This document shows, piece by piece, positions 9,343 through 18,314 of a stretch of 64,000 nt of DNA. The DNA is from Bacteroidales bacterium. GTDB taxonomy: Bacteria; Bacteroidota; Bacteroidia; Bacteroidales; UBA932. Position numbers and translations under genes: made by a program. Every line of letters starts with the position of its first letter. Positions within the stretch are counted from its first letter, which is position 1. The notes beneath the pieces were generated by a model. It worked only from the letters and a program-made list of their open reading frames with translations. It was not told the DNA's origin and ran no database searches. The DNA lies in the NCBI GenBank assembly GCA_022647615.1, contig JALCKZ010000001.1:1290178-1354177 (forward strand). The letters are read 5' to 3'.

Positions 9343-10341
9343 ATGGAAGTATCTGCAGAGCTGATTGCACAGCATTTTAAAGGGGAAATTATCGGCGACC
9401 CAAAAGTTAAGGTTTCATCTGTGGCAAAAATAGAGAGCGGGAAGCCCAATAATATCTGCTTCCTTGCAAACCCTAAGTATCAGCACTATCTGCTGACCAG
9501 CAAGGCGGGTATTGTCATTGTTAACAAATCGCTGGTGCCGCAGGAAAAAGTTGCTCCTACCTTGATTGTTGTAGATGATGCATATCAGGCGGTTGCATCT
9601 TTGCTTGACCTTCTTAACTCCCTCAAAAAGAGCAAGAAGAGCGGAAGAGCTTTTCTCTCTTTTATGGCATGGAGTGCCAAGAGGGGGAAGGGCTCCTATC
9701 TTGGACGGTTCTCATATTTGGGCAAGCACAGCAAGATTGGAAAGGGGACACAGGTCTATCCTCAGGTCTATATTGGGAATGATGTTACAGTTGGAGATGA
9801 TGTCATTTTGTATCCTGGCGTCAAAATTTATGACGGGTGTAAAATAGGCAATAACTGCATTTTACACGGGAACGTCGTGATTGGTTCTGATGGGTTTGGC
9901 TTTGCTCCTACTCCCGACGGGTCATATAAGAAAATACCTCAGACCGGTATTGTAATTTTGGAGGATGATGTTGAGATAGGCTCAAATACTGTAGTTGACA
10001 GAGCTACTATGGGCGCTACAGTTGTTCATAAAGGAGTTAAGCTGGATAATCTTATTCAAATAGCTCATAATGTCGAGATTGGAGATAATACGGTAATGGC
10101 TGCGCAGTCTGGAGTGGCAGGTTCTTCTAAAGTTGGCAAGCAGTGCATGATTGGCGGGCAGGTTGGAATTTCAGGGCATATAACCGTTGCTGACGGTGCA
10201 AGAATTGCAGCTCAGGCCGGTGTTCAGGGCTCAATCAAAGATGAGGAAGGGAAGAAAGGCGTCATGGGATCTCCTGCATTTGATTACAGAACATTTATGA
10301 AGTGCTACGCCATATTCAAGAATTTATCTAACAAGAAGTAG
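9343..10341 (+). CDS. lpxD: UDP-3-O-acylglucosamine N-acyltransferase
   Basis: Adds the N-linked hydroxyacyl chain to UDP-3-O-acyl-glucosamine, the third step of lipid A synthesis. In this 332-residue protein the N-terminal uridine-binding domain (about 1-100, with ICFLANPKY) is followed by hexapeptide repeats forming a left-handed beta-helix (about 105-290). It ends in a short helical tail. The catalytic His region reads [19 protein letters not shown]. The ATG at 9343 starts [19 protein letters not shown], which matches the family N-terminus. First of the row lpxD-lpxC-fabZ-lpxA. Confidence 0.95.
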   Translation: MEVSAELIAQHFKGEIIGDPKVKVSSVAKIESGKPNNICFLANPKYQHYLLTSKAGIVIVNKSLVPQEKVAPTLIVVDDAYQAVASLLDLLNSLKKSKKSGRAFLSFMAWSAKRGKGSYLGRFSYLGKHSKIGKGTQVYPQVYIGNDVTVGDDVILYPGVKIYDGCKIGNNCILHGNVVIGSDGFGFAPTPDGSYKKIPQTGIVILEDDVEIGSNTVVDRATMGATVVHKGVKLDNLIQIAHNVEIGDNTVMAAQSGVAGSSKVGKQCMIGGQVGISGHITVADGARIAAQAGVQGSIKDEEGKKGVMGSPAFDYRTFMKCYAIFKNLSNKK

Positions 10342-10372
10342 CCAAATTCTAAAATTTGCAGGTAAAATTTAG

Positions 10373-10380
10373 TATATTTG
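10373..10380 (+). promoter_or_regulatory. Putative -7 promoter box for lpxC
   Basis: TATATTTG lies 21 bases upstream of the lpxC ATG at 10402. The G of the box is the last base of an upstream TTG that would extend the frame by eight residues, so the ATG is the better start. Confidence 0.5.
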
Positions 10381-10401
10381 CACGTTACTAAAACCGCGCA
10401 G

Positions 10402-11322
10402 ATGTACACAAACCAGCATACACTAAAGGGTACTTATACATTCCAGGGAAAGGGGCTTCATACCGGCAAGCAGGTCTCTATGACCATTGCACCGGCTCCT
10501 GAGAACTCTGGAATAAGATTTAAGAGGACAGACATGAAGGATGATGCGCCGCTTGTTGAGGCGTGGGTTGATTATGTCAGTTCTACATCACGTGGTACGA
10601 CTCTTAAGAAAAAGGGAATCAAAATTCTTACGCTGGAGCATCTGATGGGGGCTTTATATGGTCTGGGCGTGGATAATGCTCTTATTTCACTAGATTCTTC
10701 AGAGGTTCCAATTTTGGACGGCAGCGCCAAGTTTTATGCAGATGCAATTTCCAAAGATGGTTTGGCAGAGCAATCTGCGCCACGCAAGTATTTGGTAATC
10801 AAAGAAAAAATAGAGTGTCGCAATAGCAGCGGCTCAATAATAACTGTAGAACCTTCAGATGAATTTTCTGTAGATTTGACTATAGCGTTCAATTCCAAGG
10901 TTTTAGCAAGGCAAGATGCTAGATTTGACTCGGCGATGGATTTTGCAAGTGAGATAGCGCCATGCAGAACATTCGTGTTTTTCAATGAAATAGAGCCCCT
11001 GTTAAGGCTAAACTTGATTAAGGGCGGGGATTTGGACAATGCAATTGTAATTGTAGATGATGAGATTCCGCAAAAGAGACTTGACCACTTGGCAAAGTTG
11101 TTTAATATGCCGGGAATAGAGCGTGTGCCGGAGGGCTACCTGAGCCATATATCTCTAAGATTTCCAAATGAATGCGCAAGGCATAAACTCTTGGATGTTC
11201 TTGGGGATTTTTCTTTGGTGGGTTATCCTATTAAAGCAAAAGTTACGGCATTTAAGAGCGGGCATTCTATAAATACGGAAATGGCTAAGAAACTGAGAGA
11301 CATTGCTCTTAAGCAGTTTTAA
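10402..11322 (+). CDS. lpxC: UDP-3-O-acyl-N-acetylglucosamine deacetylase, stand-alone
   Basis: Zn-dependent deacetylase, the committed step of lipid A synthesis. The 306 residues include KGLHTG near the N-terminus, TLEHLMGALYGLGVDN with the Zn-binding His and adjacent Glu, ILDGSAKFY, and IKGGDLDNAI. The C-terminal ECARHKLLDVLGD and KSGHSINTEM carry the other metal-binding His/Asp and the catalytic His. The protein stops right after the LpxC domain (ALKQF). In most Bacteroidetes, by recall, the chain continues directly into FabZ. Here fabZ is a separate gene 92 bases downstream. No key residue appears lost. Confidence 0.94.
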   Translation: MYTNQHTLKGTYTFQGKGLHTGKQVSMTIAPAPENSGIRFKRTDMKDDAPLVEAWVDYVSSTSRGTTLKKKGIKILTLEHLMGALYGLGVDNALISLDSSEVPILDGSAKFYADAISKDGLAEQSAPRKYLVIKEKIECRNSSGSIITVEPSDEFSVDLTIAFNSKVLARQDARFDSAMDFASEIAPCRTFVFFNEIEPLLRLNLIKGGDLDNAIVIVDDEIPQKRLDHLAKLFNMPGIERVPEGYLSHISLRFPNECARHKLLDVLGDFSLVGYPIKAKVTAFKSGHSINTEMAKKLRDIALKQF

Positions 11323-11327
11323 TTTGA

Positions 11328-11352
11328 CGGCCATGCGTGTGATTGATGGCCG
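11328..11352. other. Hairpin between lpxC and fabZ
   Basis: CGGCCAT and ATGGCCG form a 7-bp stem with an 11-base loop just after the lpxC stop. No T run follows, so it is at best a weak terminator or a 3' mRNA stabiliser. Confidence 0.3.
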
Positions 11353-11368
11353 CGCTGGCAATACAATT

Positions 11369-11376
11369 TATGTTTG
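11369..11376 (+). promoter_or_regulatory. Putative -7 promoter box for fabZ
   Basis: TATGTTTG matches TAnnTTTG and lies 38 bases before the fabZ ATG. It suggests that fabZ, separated from lpxC, has its own promoter. Confidence 0.45.
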
Positions 11377-11414
11377 GAATAATTAGATTATAAAGATATT
11401 AATAGAAAATTATT

Positions 11415-11948
11415 ATGTCACTAGAAGAAATAGCTCAGAAAGAGAAAGAAAAAGCAAGAGAGGTTAAAAAAAGATTAATGGAAGTCCCTCACTATGATCC
11501 AAATGCAGAGCCGGTTGTAGATATTAACGGAATTAAAAACCTTTTGCCTCACCGTCCTCCTTTTTTGATGGTTGACAGGATAATCGGACTAGAAAGTGAT
11601 TCTATTGTTGGAATAAAAACAATAGGAGTAAATGAGTTTTACTTTATGGGACATTTTCCCGGAGAGCCTGTAATGCCTGGAGTTTTATTGATTGAGGCTA
11701 TGGCTCAGGTAGGCGGAATCCTTGTTCTGAAAAACGTAGATGAACCTCAAAAATACTCCACTTACTTTGCAAAGGTTAACAACTTTAAGTTTAAGAAGAA
11801 GGTTGTTCCGGGAGATGTTGTAGTCTTCAAACTTATTATTACTCAGCCGCTTGAACATTCTCTTGTTTGCATGAGCGGAAAGGCATGGGTTGGAGACAGC
11901 GTTGCCTGCGAGGGTGATATGGTTGCGCAGGTAATTAAGAACAGATAG
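11415..11948 (+). CDS. fabZ: (3R)-hydroxyacyl-ACP dehydratase, stand-alone with linker-like N-terminus
   Basis: Dehydrates 3-hydroxyacyl-ACP in fatty acid elongation and competes with the lipid A branch for the same substrate. In this 177-residue protein the hot-dog fold carries the catalytic His in LLPHRPPFLMVDRI and the catalytic Glu in PGVLLIEAMAQ. Before LLPHR there are about 42 residues: a charged helix (SLEEIAQKEKEKAREVKKR), then HYDPNAEPVVDING. That last part resembles the linker of the fused Bacteroides LpxC-FabZ. This suggests the gene derives from the fused form by fission. Confidence 0.93.
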   Translation: MSLEEIAQKEKEKAREVKKRLMEVPHYDPNAEPVVDINGIKNLLPHRPPFLMVDRIIGLESDSIVGIKTIGVNEFYFMGHFPGEPVMPGVLLIEAMAQVGGILVLKNVDEPQKYSTYFAKVNNFKFKKKVVPGDVVVFKLIITQPLEHSLVCMSGKAWVGDSVACEGDMVAQVIKNR

Positions 11949-12007
11949 AAAGATTTGAGCAAGAGCTCATATTTGCTGAATTAACTATAGAGAATAAAAT
12001 AATATTT

Positions 12008-12802
12008 ATGGAGAACGCTTTTGTACATCCAAATGCCAAAATTGGTAAAAATGTGGTTATCAGTCCTTTCTGCATGATAGCAGAACATGTGGAAATTGGT
12101 GACGGAACATGGATAGGCCCGTATGTTACTATTAATGACTTTGTTAAGATTGGCAAAAATTGCAAAATTTTCAACGGGGCGGTAATTGGAGCGCTTCCCC
12201 AGGATTTGAAATTCCAGGGGGAAGAGTCCTATGTGGAAATTGGCAACAATGTGATGATAAGGGAGTTCTGTACTGTAAGCCGCGGTACGGCGGCCAGCGG
12301 AAAATTAAAAACCACAATAGGGGATAATACTTTTCTTATGGCTTATGTTCATGTGGCGCATGATTGCAAGGTCGGAAGTCACGTTATATTAGTTAGTTAC
12401 GTCGGACTTGCCGGAGAAACGGATGTAGATGATTGGGCTATTATAGGCGGCGCCTCTGCTGCGCACCAGTTCTCCAAGATTGGAGCACACTCCATGTTAT
12501 CAGGAGGTTCCATGGTCGGCAAAGATGTTCCTCCTTATGCAATGGCGGGCAAAAGACCGCTTTCTTTCTGCGGAATTAACATAGTAGGTCTTAAGAGAAG
12601 AGGTTTTACAATAGAGCAGATAGAGAGAATCAGAGATATCTACAGGGTTATATATCAGGGAGGTATGAATGTTTCAGCTGCGTGCAGAAAAGTTGAAGAG
12701 ACCTTCCCGGAATCAGAAGAGAAGAGAACTATTCTAGATTTTATTGCCGCATCCAAGAGAGGCATAATCAAATATGATCCAAAGCTTGCCCCGGAAGAGT
12801 AG
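12008..12802 (+). CDS. lpxA: Acyl-ACP--UDP-N-acetylglucosamine O-acyltransferase
   Basis: First enzyme of lipid A synthesis. A 264-residue left-handed beta-helix protein: hexapeptide repeats from residue 4 (FVHPNAKIGKNVVI) to about 190, then an alpha-helical C-terminal domain. The catalytic His lies in YVHVAHDCKVG. PLSFCGINIVGLKRRGF is a typical LpxA segment at the domain junction. It lies 59 bases after fabZ and completes the lipid A set here; lpxB and lpxK are not in the window. Confidence 0.95.
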   Translation: MENAFVHPNAKIGKNVVISPFCMIAEHVEIGDGTWIGPYVTINDFVKIGKNCKIFNGAVIGALPQDLKFQGEESYVEIGNNVMIREFCTVSRGTAASGKLKTTIGDNTFLMAYVHVAHDCKVGSHVILVSYVGLAGETDVDDWAIIGGASAAHQFSKIGAHSMLSGGSMVGKDVPPYAMAGKRPLSFCGINIVGLKRRGFTIEQIERIRDIYRVIYQGGMNVSAACRKVEETFPESEEKRTILDFIAASKRGIIKYDPKLAPEE

Positions 12803-12845
12803 GCTTTATAAAATATCCGGCATTATATTACTGGTTAGCATCTAG

Positions 12846-13556
12846 ATGGAATCCAATGGATTATATGAGTATGACTGTTGTGTTCTCAGCACGGCGTATC
12901 TTCCGCCGGTGGAATACTTTGCCGCAATCGCAAATTCATCTGCAAGTCAGGTTCTTATAGAGGCTTGCGAAATTTTCCAAAAGCAATCATACAGAAGCCG
13001 CTGTTATATTTACAGCGCAAATGGTCCGCTGGTATTAAATGTTCCTGTGAGGCGCGGCGGCGCGGATTTTACGCACAAACTTCCAATCAGGGAGATAGAA
13101 ATAGATTATGATGAAGCCTGGATTCCTCTGCATGAGAAGGCGTTAGAAGCTGCGTACATGAACTCCCCGTTCTTTGAATTCTATAAAGATGACCTTTTCA
13201 AAATCTTAGATGGAAAAGAGAAATATCTCTTTGACTTAAATCGCAAACTCCTGGAATATTTGCTGCAAATGACTGGTATCAAAGCAAATATTAAGCTCAC
13301 GACAGATTATGTTGCTGATTATGAAAAGGAACGTCCTGCAGATGTTATTGCAAAATCTGTCACATATAAAATTGCAGATTTCCGCAGCTCTATTCATCCA
13401 AAAAGCAAGTTGCCCTCTCTTCTTAAACAGCTGCAAATGGAAAAGCCCTACTGGCAGGTCTTCTCCTCCAAGCAGGGCTTCATCCCAAATTTATCCGTTG
13501 CGGACTTGCTCTTTAACGAGGGTCCGAACGCAATTACTTATCTGTTAAAAAATTAG
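12846..13556 (+). CDS. WbqC-family protein
   Basis: A 236-residue cytoplasmic protein with the features of WbqC-like proteins: LSTAYLPPVEYFAAI at residues 14-28, FQKQSYRSRCYI, GPLVLNVPVRRGG and EKALEAAYMNSPFFEFY. Members are often found near lipopolysaccharide or polysaccharide genes. Their biochemical role is not well established, and some are annotated only by proximity to O-antigen loci. It follows lpxA by 43 bases, so co-transcription is plausible. The 3' end overlaps the convergent porin gene by four bases. Confidence 0.75.
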   Translation: MESNGLYEYDCCVLSTAYLPPVEYFAAIANSSASQVLIEACEIFQKQSYRSRCYIYSANGPLVLNVPVRRGGADFTHKLPIREIEIDYDEAWIPLHEKALEAAYMNSPFFEFYKDDLFKILDGKEKYLFDLNRKLLEYLLQMTGIKANIKLTTDYVADYEKERPADVIAKSVTYKIADFRSSIHPKSKLPSLLKQLQMEKPYWQVFSSKQGFIPNLSVADLLFNEGPNAITYLLKN

Positions 13557-15082
13557 AATCTATATCCGAATGTCATAAGCAGCTTCCAGGTATTAGCTTT
13601 GAAAGGTGCAGATGCCTGATTACCAATGTAGCTGGCAACCAAGTCTCCGGCGTCATAAATGGCAGTTGTCTTCTTCATGTTCTGCATATAAGCAACATCA
13701 ACAAAGAATCCGCTCGGGTCATTATAACCTAGTCCGAGAGAGCCAACGTAATTGTCTATATCCAAGCTTTTTATGCCGCTGTTAGCATATTGGAAACCTG
13801 CTCTTACAGAGAAGTTCTCAATAGGGTTAACCTCCAAACCTGCTCTAATTACATCTGCATGTTTGTAGTAATTATCCATGTTATCATTGATATCTCTGAA
13901 TGCGCCTGAGTTATCGCCGCCTCTCTCATGCATTCTCATCTGGGAATAATCTGTTCCTTCATAATCTAAAGAGAATGCTCCCTGAGGGAACGTAAATGCA
14001 ATTCCGACGTTGTATTTGAAAGGAGTTGTAACCTTGTAGTCATAAGAGCCTTGCGGAGAACCTAGATTTGCGCTGTAACCGCCTGTAAATCCGGAACTCA
14101 TATTCCAATAGTACTTGTCAGTCAAGTAATACCACGTAGGAGTGGAAACAGCAGCTCCAATTCTTAAGAAATTGGTAGGAGTGAATATGAAACCAAATTT
14201 CATATTGATTCCGCTTCCTGATGTTGTCTGATGGTAGTACTGCTCAAAGTAGTTGAAGCCGCTTGTAAAAGTGCCTGCAGCATCCTCTGAATAAGTCTCT
14301 TCCACCTTGTTCCATACATTCATCATGCCCATGTTAACTCCAATGTAGAACTTGTTGCTGAAATTGAAGCCAAAGTTTAAATCAGTTTCTGATGTATTGC
14401 CAAAAGTCCTCTTTTTATAGTATTGATTTGTAGCGCCGTATGCGGAACCGTTCATTGTGGTTGGAACAAAAGTGGAAGGTGCTCCGCTAAGCGTATCCAG
14501 CAACGACGTGTTCCATGCAAGAATAGATGGCCATAAAGAAGGACTGTAGTTGCTGTAAGGGTCCTGACTATCATTTATATCCATGCTGTAGCCGTTGATT
14601 CCCTTTGCATATGCCGCAACATCTCCAAGATAGCTGGAACCGTTGTTTGTTCCTCTTGCAGATGTGCTGCTGTTGAAGTTGTTAACCTTATTGTAAACCA
14701 AGCCAAAATCCCAGCTTACAAGACCATAATTTTTTCTTCCCGTATTAAGGTTTGCAATACCGCCCGCATTTGAAATTCCAAAAGTTGTCTTGCTCTCTTT
14801 GGTTTGGTTTCCAAGAAAATGGGACTCAATGGAAGTTGTAGTAAATGAAGGGGTAAATGTAACCTCATTGTATCTGTAAACACCTGATGCTGCAGGGTTT
14901 ATGCCAATAGCTCCAAGATCTCCGCCAAGTGCCGTAAATGCATTTCCCATGGAAACACTTCTTGCAGTTCCCTCCGGATTCCACTTAGAAAGCGTATATG
15001 CTGTAAAATCATTCTGTGCAAAAGCACTAACTGTTGTCAGGCAAAGAGCCGAGCACACAAACAGTCTAAAAATTTTTCTCAT
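13553..15082 (-). CDS. OmpP1/FadL-like outer membrane transport protein
   Basis: A 509-residue beta-barrel outer membrane protein. A signal peptide ends near AFAQ (residue 22/23). The mature N-terminus has SVSMGNAFTALGGDLGAIGINPAASGVYRYNEV, the 'plug' signature of OmpP1/FadL/TodX-like hydrophobic-compound channels. Aromatic-ended strands follow, and the protein closes with KLLMTFGYRF, a terminal Phe strand typical of outer membrane barrels. The substrate is unknown; FadL relatives pass fatty acids or aromatic compounds. It lies downstream of the Trp/Tyr/Gly-rich lipoprotein gene, with a hairpin terminator between them. Confidence 0.75.
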   Translation of the reverse strand: MRKIFRLFVCSALCLTTVSAFAQNDFTAYTLSKWNPEGTARSVSMGNAFTALGGDLGAIGINPAASGVYRYNEVTFTPSFTTTSIESHFLGNQTKESKTTFGISNAGGIANLNTGRKNYGLVSWDFGLVYNKVNNFNSSTSARGTNNGSSYLGDVAAYAKGINGYSMDINDSQDPYSNYSPSLWPSILAWNTSLLDTLSGAPSTFVPTTMNGSAYGATNQYYKKRTFGNTSETDLNFGFNFSNKFYIGVNMGMMNVWNKVEETYSEDAAGTFTSGFNYFEQYYHQTTSGSGINMKFGFIFTPTNFLRIGAAVSTPTWYYLTDKYYWNMSSGFTGGYSANLGSPQGSYDYKVTTPFKYNVGIAFTFPQGAFSLDYEGTDYSQMRMHERGGDNSGAFRDINDNMDNYYKHADVIRAGLEVNPIENFSVRAGFQYANSGIKSLDIDNYVGSLGLGYNDPSGFFVDVAYMQNMKKTTAIYDAGDLVASYIGNQASAPFKANTWKLLMTFGYRF

Positions 15083-15128
15083 TGCGTATGGTATTAATAT
15101 AACCTTGTTCTAGTTTTGTTTTATAATA

Positions 15129-15152
15129 ATCCCGACAGTTTCCTGTCGGGAT
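15129..15152 (-). terminator. Hairpin terminator after the lipoprotein gene
   Basis: ATCCCGACAG and CTGTCGGGAT form a perfect 10-bp stem with a 4-base loop, about 20 bases beyond the stop of the minus-strand lipoprotein gene. A T/A-rich stretch (TATTATAA) follows on that strand. It probably uncouples the lipoprotein from the downstream porin gene. Confidence 0.6.
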
Positions 15153-15173
15153 AAGAATTGTTAACTTGTTGAT

Positions 15174-16640
15174 TTACCTTCTGGTAGAAGAACCACCTGA
15201 GTGGCCTCCGCCACCGCCGCCGCTATATCCGCCGCCGCTGTAGCCACCACCTGAAGAGTGGCTTCCGCCGCTATAACCTCCGCCTGAATATGATGGACTG
15301 GAGTATGACGGGCTGGAAGACCTGCTGCCGGAGTAGGTGCTCCTGCTGCTTGACGGATTGCTCCTGTATGAAGAGCCGGAATTGTCATTAGTGCTTCTGG
15401 AGAAAATATTTCTAGAAGGAGCAGTTGAATAGCCGCCGTTCCTGGAATTAGCATTTTGCTGAGGTTGTCTGTACATAGAGTTTCCGCTCCTGTTGCCGCC
15501 ATAAGTTCCTACGCCTCTGTTTCCTCCGTTCCTGCCGTATCCTGTATTGACTGCATTGTTATTGTAAACAGCACCATTGCTTGATACCGTACCGTTTCTG
15601 TATGATGAACCGTTGTTTGCATTGTTGCTGCGGTTTCCTCCGTAAACTCCTACGTTACCGTTTCTAGTACCGTTAAAGTTTCCATTAGTATTTCCTTTTC
15701 TGTTGCCGCCGTAAGTTCCGACACCTCTGTAAGAAGAACCGTTTCTGTTGCCGGTTGTCATAACTCCGCCGTTATTGCCTCTGATGACTCCCATCGTAGG
15801 GTCTTTTCTGTAAGCGCTTCCAACTGACCTGTTTCCGCCGGCATTATTTCCGTAAGCTCCAACGCCACCGCCGCCGCCGTTTCTGTTGCCGTAGTATTCA
15901 TTTGTGCCATCTCTTCTAGCATAGTAACGGTCATTCCATCTGCCCGGTCCTGGTCCCCAATTGTCCCAGCCCCAGCCATATCCGTAGCCGTATCCTCCGT
16001 AGTACCAAGGGTCCCAGCCCCAGCCGTAATTCCAGCCCCAGCCGTATCCATAATACCAAGGATCCCAGCCCCAGCCAAAGTTCCAGCCCCAGCCTGGAGT
16101 CCATGAATAGTACATTCCCCACCAAGGGTTATACCAACCTGTGCCCCAAGTAATTCCATAAGGCCTGTACCAGCCGTAGTTGTAGCTCCAGAAAGGATTA
16201 TAGTAATTATAATCCCATGGATCATCATATTGAATGTTGATTGTGTATGAAGGGCTGTCAAATTTTCTCAGACGCTCCTCATAACTCTCCGAGCTGTCAA
16301 CAACTGCGTAATCAACGCTAGGATCATAATTGATATTTACTACGTTGGTATCACCAACATATACGGTATCAATTGTCTTGGCATTGCTTCCGGAGCCAAA
16401 TATGTTTCTAGTCTTGGATTTGTTCAGAGCATAGTTTGTTCTGCTCTGCAAATCCCTGACGTTTGTATTGTCTGATTTCTCAGAAGTAGTTGTGTAAGTT
16501 TGGTTTGCAGCACCAGGCTCACCAGAATAGTATATGCTATTCTTGTAGCCGCCGTTATTGTTTGCAGTATAGCTGCCGGTTCCGCACGAAGCCAGGGCAA
16601 GAACTCCGGCTGCCATCAGTAGTAAAGCATTGTTTTTCAT
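15174..16640 (-). CDS. Trp/Tyr/Gly-rich low-complexity lipoprotein
   Basis: A 488-residue predicted lipoprotein of no family I recognise. The lipobox LALASC gives a lipidated Cys at residue 19. Residues ~20-135 are a polar Asn/Ser/Thr-rich region. Residues ~140-235 are dominated by Trp, Tyr, Gly and Asp (for example GWGWDPWYYGYGWGWNYG) with an internal repeat. Residues ~240-420 are rich in Gly/Asn/Arg with recurring GNRN, GTYGGNR and GVGTYGGN. The tail is Gly/Ser/Tyr/His-rich. This recalls adhesive or self-assembling glycine/aromatic proteins, but that is only analogy. A strong AGGAGG lies just before the ATG, rare in this group, suggesting high expression. Confidence 0.7.
   Translation of the reverse strand: MKNNALLLMAAGVLALASCGTGSYTANNNGGYKNSIYYSGEPGAANQTYTTTSEKSDNTNVRDLQSRTNYALNKSKTRNIFGSGSNAKTIDTVYVGDTNVVNINYDPSVDYAVVDSSESYEERLRKFDSPSYTINIQYDDPWDYNYYNPFWSYNYGWYRPYGITWGTGWYNPWWGMYYSWTPGWGWNFGWGWDPWYYGYGWGWNYGWGWDPWYYGGYGYGYGWGWDNWGPGPGRWNDRYYARRDGTNEYYGNRNGGGGGVGAYGNNAGGNRSVGSAYRKDPTMGVIRGNNGGVMTTGNRNGSSYRGVGTYGGNRKGNTNGNFNGTRNGNVGVYGGNRSNNANNGSSYRNGTVSSNGAVYNNNAVNTGYGRNGGNRGVGTYGGNRSGNSMYRQPQQNANSRNGGYSTAPSRNIFSRSTNDNSGSSYRSNPSSSRSTYSGSRSSSPSYSSPSYSGGGYSGGSHSSGGGYSGGGYSGGGGGGHSGGSSTRR
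15966..16100. repeat. 51-bp imperfect tandem repeat coding for WGWDPWYYG
   Basis: Inside the lipoprotein gene a segment coding for GWNxGWGWDPWYYG occurs at about 16001-16025 and again at 16052-16076 with a 51-base (17-codon) period. Degenerate GWGW copies lie on either side. Such repeats can expand and contract by slippage or recombination. Confidence 0.6.
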
Positions 16641-16644
16641 ATTA

Positions 16645-16650
16645 CCTCCT
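16645..16650 (-). promoter_or_regulatory. Strong Shine-Dalgarno for the lipoprotein
   Basis: On the minus strand AGGAGG is followed by TAAT and then the ATG at 16640. Such a perfect ribosome binding site stands out here, where most genes show none. Confidence 0.6.
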
Positions 16651-16667
16651 GCGTTAAATAAATTTTG

Positions 16668-16675
16668 TATTTTTG
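16668..16675 (+). promoter_or_regulatory. Putative -7 promoter box for proS
   Basis: TATTTTTG matches TAnnTTTG, 54 bases before the proS ATG. It lies within the leader of the divergent lipoprotein gene, so the two promoters overlap. Confidence 0.4.
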
Positions 16676-16690
16676 TGCCGTTATTATTAA

Positions 16691-16698
16691 CAAAGATA
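16691..16698 (-). promoter_or_regulatory. Putative -7 promoter box for the lipoprotein
   Basis: Minus-strand TATCTTTG, 50 bases before the lipoprotein ATG and before its Shine-Dalgarno. It is positioned back to back with the proS box. Confidence 0.45.
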
Positions 16699-16729
16699 TC
16701 AAAAATTATTCCAAACTTTAATTATAGGC

Positions 16730-18208
16730 ATGGCAAAACAGATAACATCTAGAAGCGAGAATTATTCCCAATGGTACAATGACCTTGTTGTAAAGGCAGA
16801 TTTAGCTGAAAATTCAGCAGTTAGAGGGTGTATGGTTATAAAACCGTATGGGTACGCCATCTGGGAGAAGATGCAGGCAAACATGGACAAGATGTTCAAG
16901 GATACAGGGCACCAGAACGCGTATTTTCCTCTTTTTATTCCAAAATCTTTCTTAAGCAAGGAGGCCGAGCATGTGGCCGGCTTTGCAAAAGAGTGCGCTG
17001 TGGTAACTCATCACAGGCTAATGGCTAATCCTGACGGTCCGGGAGTTGTTGTAGACCCTACGGCAAAGCTGGAAGAGGAATTGGTTGTCAGACCAACTTC
17101 AGAGACAATCATTTGGAGCACTTATAAGAATTGGATAAACTCATGGAGAGACCTTCCTATCCTTGTTAATCAGTGGGCAAATGTTGTGAGATGGGAGATG
17201 AGAACAAGGCTGTTCCTGCGCACCGCAGAGTTCTTGTGGCAAGAGGGGCACACAGCCCACGCAACCAAGGAAGAAGCTATCGCTGAGGCAACTAAAATGG
17301 TTCATGTATATGCGGATTTTGCAAGAAATATTATGGCTATGCCGGTTGTCGTTGGGCATAAGTCTGAGAGCGAGAGATTTGCAGGAGCGCTTGATACGTT
17401 GTGCATAGAGGCAATGATGCAGGACGGCAAGGCATTGCAGGCGGGTACTTCCCATTTTCTTGGTCAGAATTTTGCAAAGGCTTTTGACGTAAAATACGCT
17501 AATAAAGAGGGGCAGCTGGAGTACGTATGGGCCACATCCTGGGGCTCTTCCACGCGCCTTATGGGTGCGCTTGTGATGACTCACGGAGATGACAACGGAT
17601 TGGTATTGCCTCCTAAATTGGCTCCAATACAAGTAGTTATGGTTCCAATCTTCAATAATGAGGAGCAGCTGCAGAAGGTGCTTGCAAAGATGAATGAACT
17701 AAAAGAGCAACTTGTAAAACTTGGAATCAGCGTAAAAATTGATGACAGGGACAATGTCCGCAGCGGCTTTAAATTCTCCGAGTGGGAGCTAAAGGGTGTT
17801 CCGGTAAGGATCGCGATAGGTCCTAGGGATTTGGAGAACGGCACCGTAGAGGTCGCGCGCAGAGACACTCTTACAAAGGAGAGCATGTCTGCGGAAGGTG
17901 TGGTAGAGAGAGTTAAAAATCTTATGGATGAAATCCAGCAGAATATTTACAATAAAGCGCTGGCTTATAGAGAGAGTAAAATTTATAAGGTGGATACTTG
18001 GGATGAATTTAAGACTCAGATAGAGAAGGGAGGATTTCTTCTTTGCCACTGGGACGGAACAAAAGAGACTGAGGCCAAGATTCAGGAGGAAACTAAGGCA
18101 ACTATCAGGTGCATCCCGATAGATTCTTATGTTATGAAAGAGGAGGGCAAGTGCGTTTATAGCGGCAAGCCATCCCATCAAAGAGTAATTTTTGCAAGAG
18201 CTTACTAG
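16730..18208 (+). CDS. proS: Prolyl-tRNA synthetase, archaeal/eukaryal type
   Basis: Charges tRNA-Pro with proline. At 492 residues it is the short ProS type without the bacterial editing insertion. Class II motifs are visible: motif 2 region [24 protein letters not shown], motif 3 region [21 protein letters not shown], and the TSETI proline-binding segment. The [15 protein letters not shown] junction leads into the anticodon-binding domain. A C-terminal domain follows, ending in ARAY as in the archaeal-type enzymes. It has its own promoter, divergent from the lipoprotein gene. Confidence 0.95.
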   Translation: MAKQITSRSENYSQWYNDLVVKADLAENSAVRGCMVIKPYGYAIWEKMQANMDKMFKDTGHQNAYFPLFIPKSFLSKEAEHVAGFAKECAVVTHHRLMANPDGPGVVVDPTAKLEEELVVRPTSETIIWSTYKNWINSWRDLPILVNQWANVVRWEMRTRLFLRTAEFLWQEGHTAHATKEEAIAEATKMVHVYADFARNIMAMPVVVGHKSESERFAGALDTLCIEAMMQDGKALQAGTSHFLGQNFAKAFDVKYANKEGQLEYVWATSWGSSTRLMGALVMTHGDDNGLVLPPKLAPIQVVMVPIFNNEEQLQKVLAKMNELKEQLVKLGISVKIDDRDNVRSGFKFSEWELKGVPVRIAIGPRDLENGTVEVARRDTLTKESMSAEGVVERVKNLMDEIQQNIYNKALAYRESKIYKVDTWDEFKTQIEKGGFLLCHWDGTKETEAKIQEETKATIRCIPIDSYVMKEEGKCVYSGKPSHQRVIFARAY

Positions 18209-18240
18209 AGTTTGCAAGAGCTTATTAGAGCTCATTAGAG
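18191..18240 (+). repeat. 20-bp tandem duplication across the proS stop codon
   Basis: The unit TTTGCAAGAGCTTACTAGAG at 18191-18210 is repeated at 18211-18230 with one change (C to T), and half of it again at 18231-18240. The first copy contains the TAG stop of proS, so the extra copies are untranslated. It looks like a recent slippage duplication. Confidence 0.8.
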
Positions 18241-18314
18241 CTGCATGCAAAAAGATAAGTGAATTTACAACGAATTAATACTTAGATATTTATAATTAAA
18301 TAACAGAAATAGAC

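Noticed and set aside
15960..16100. Possible CRISPR-like or noncoding repeat
   Set aside because: The repeats are direct, without unique spacers, in frame at 51 bases and inside a coding sequence.
15758..16261. A 167-codon alternative frame within the lipoprotein gene
   Set aside because: The repeated G+C-rich codons of the Trp/Tyr/Gly region keep other frames open; the lipobox, start and ribosome binding site all belong to the main frame.
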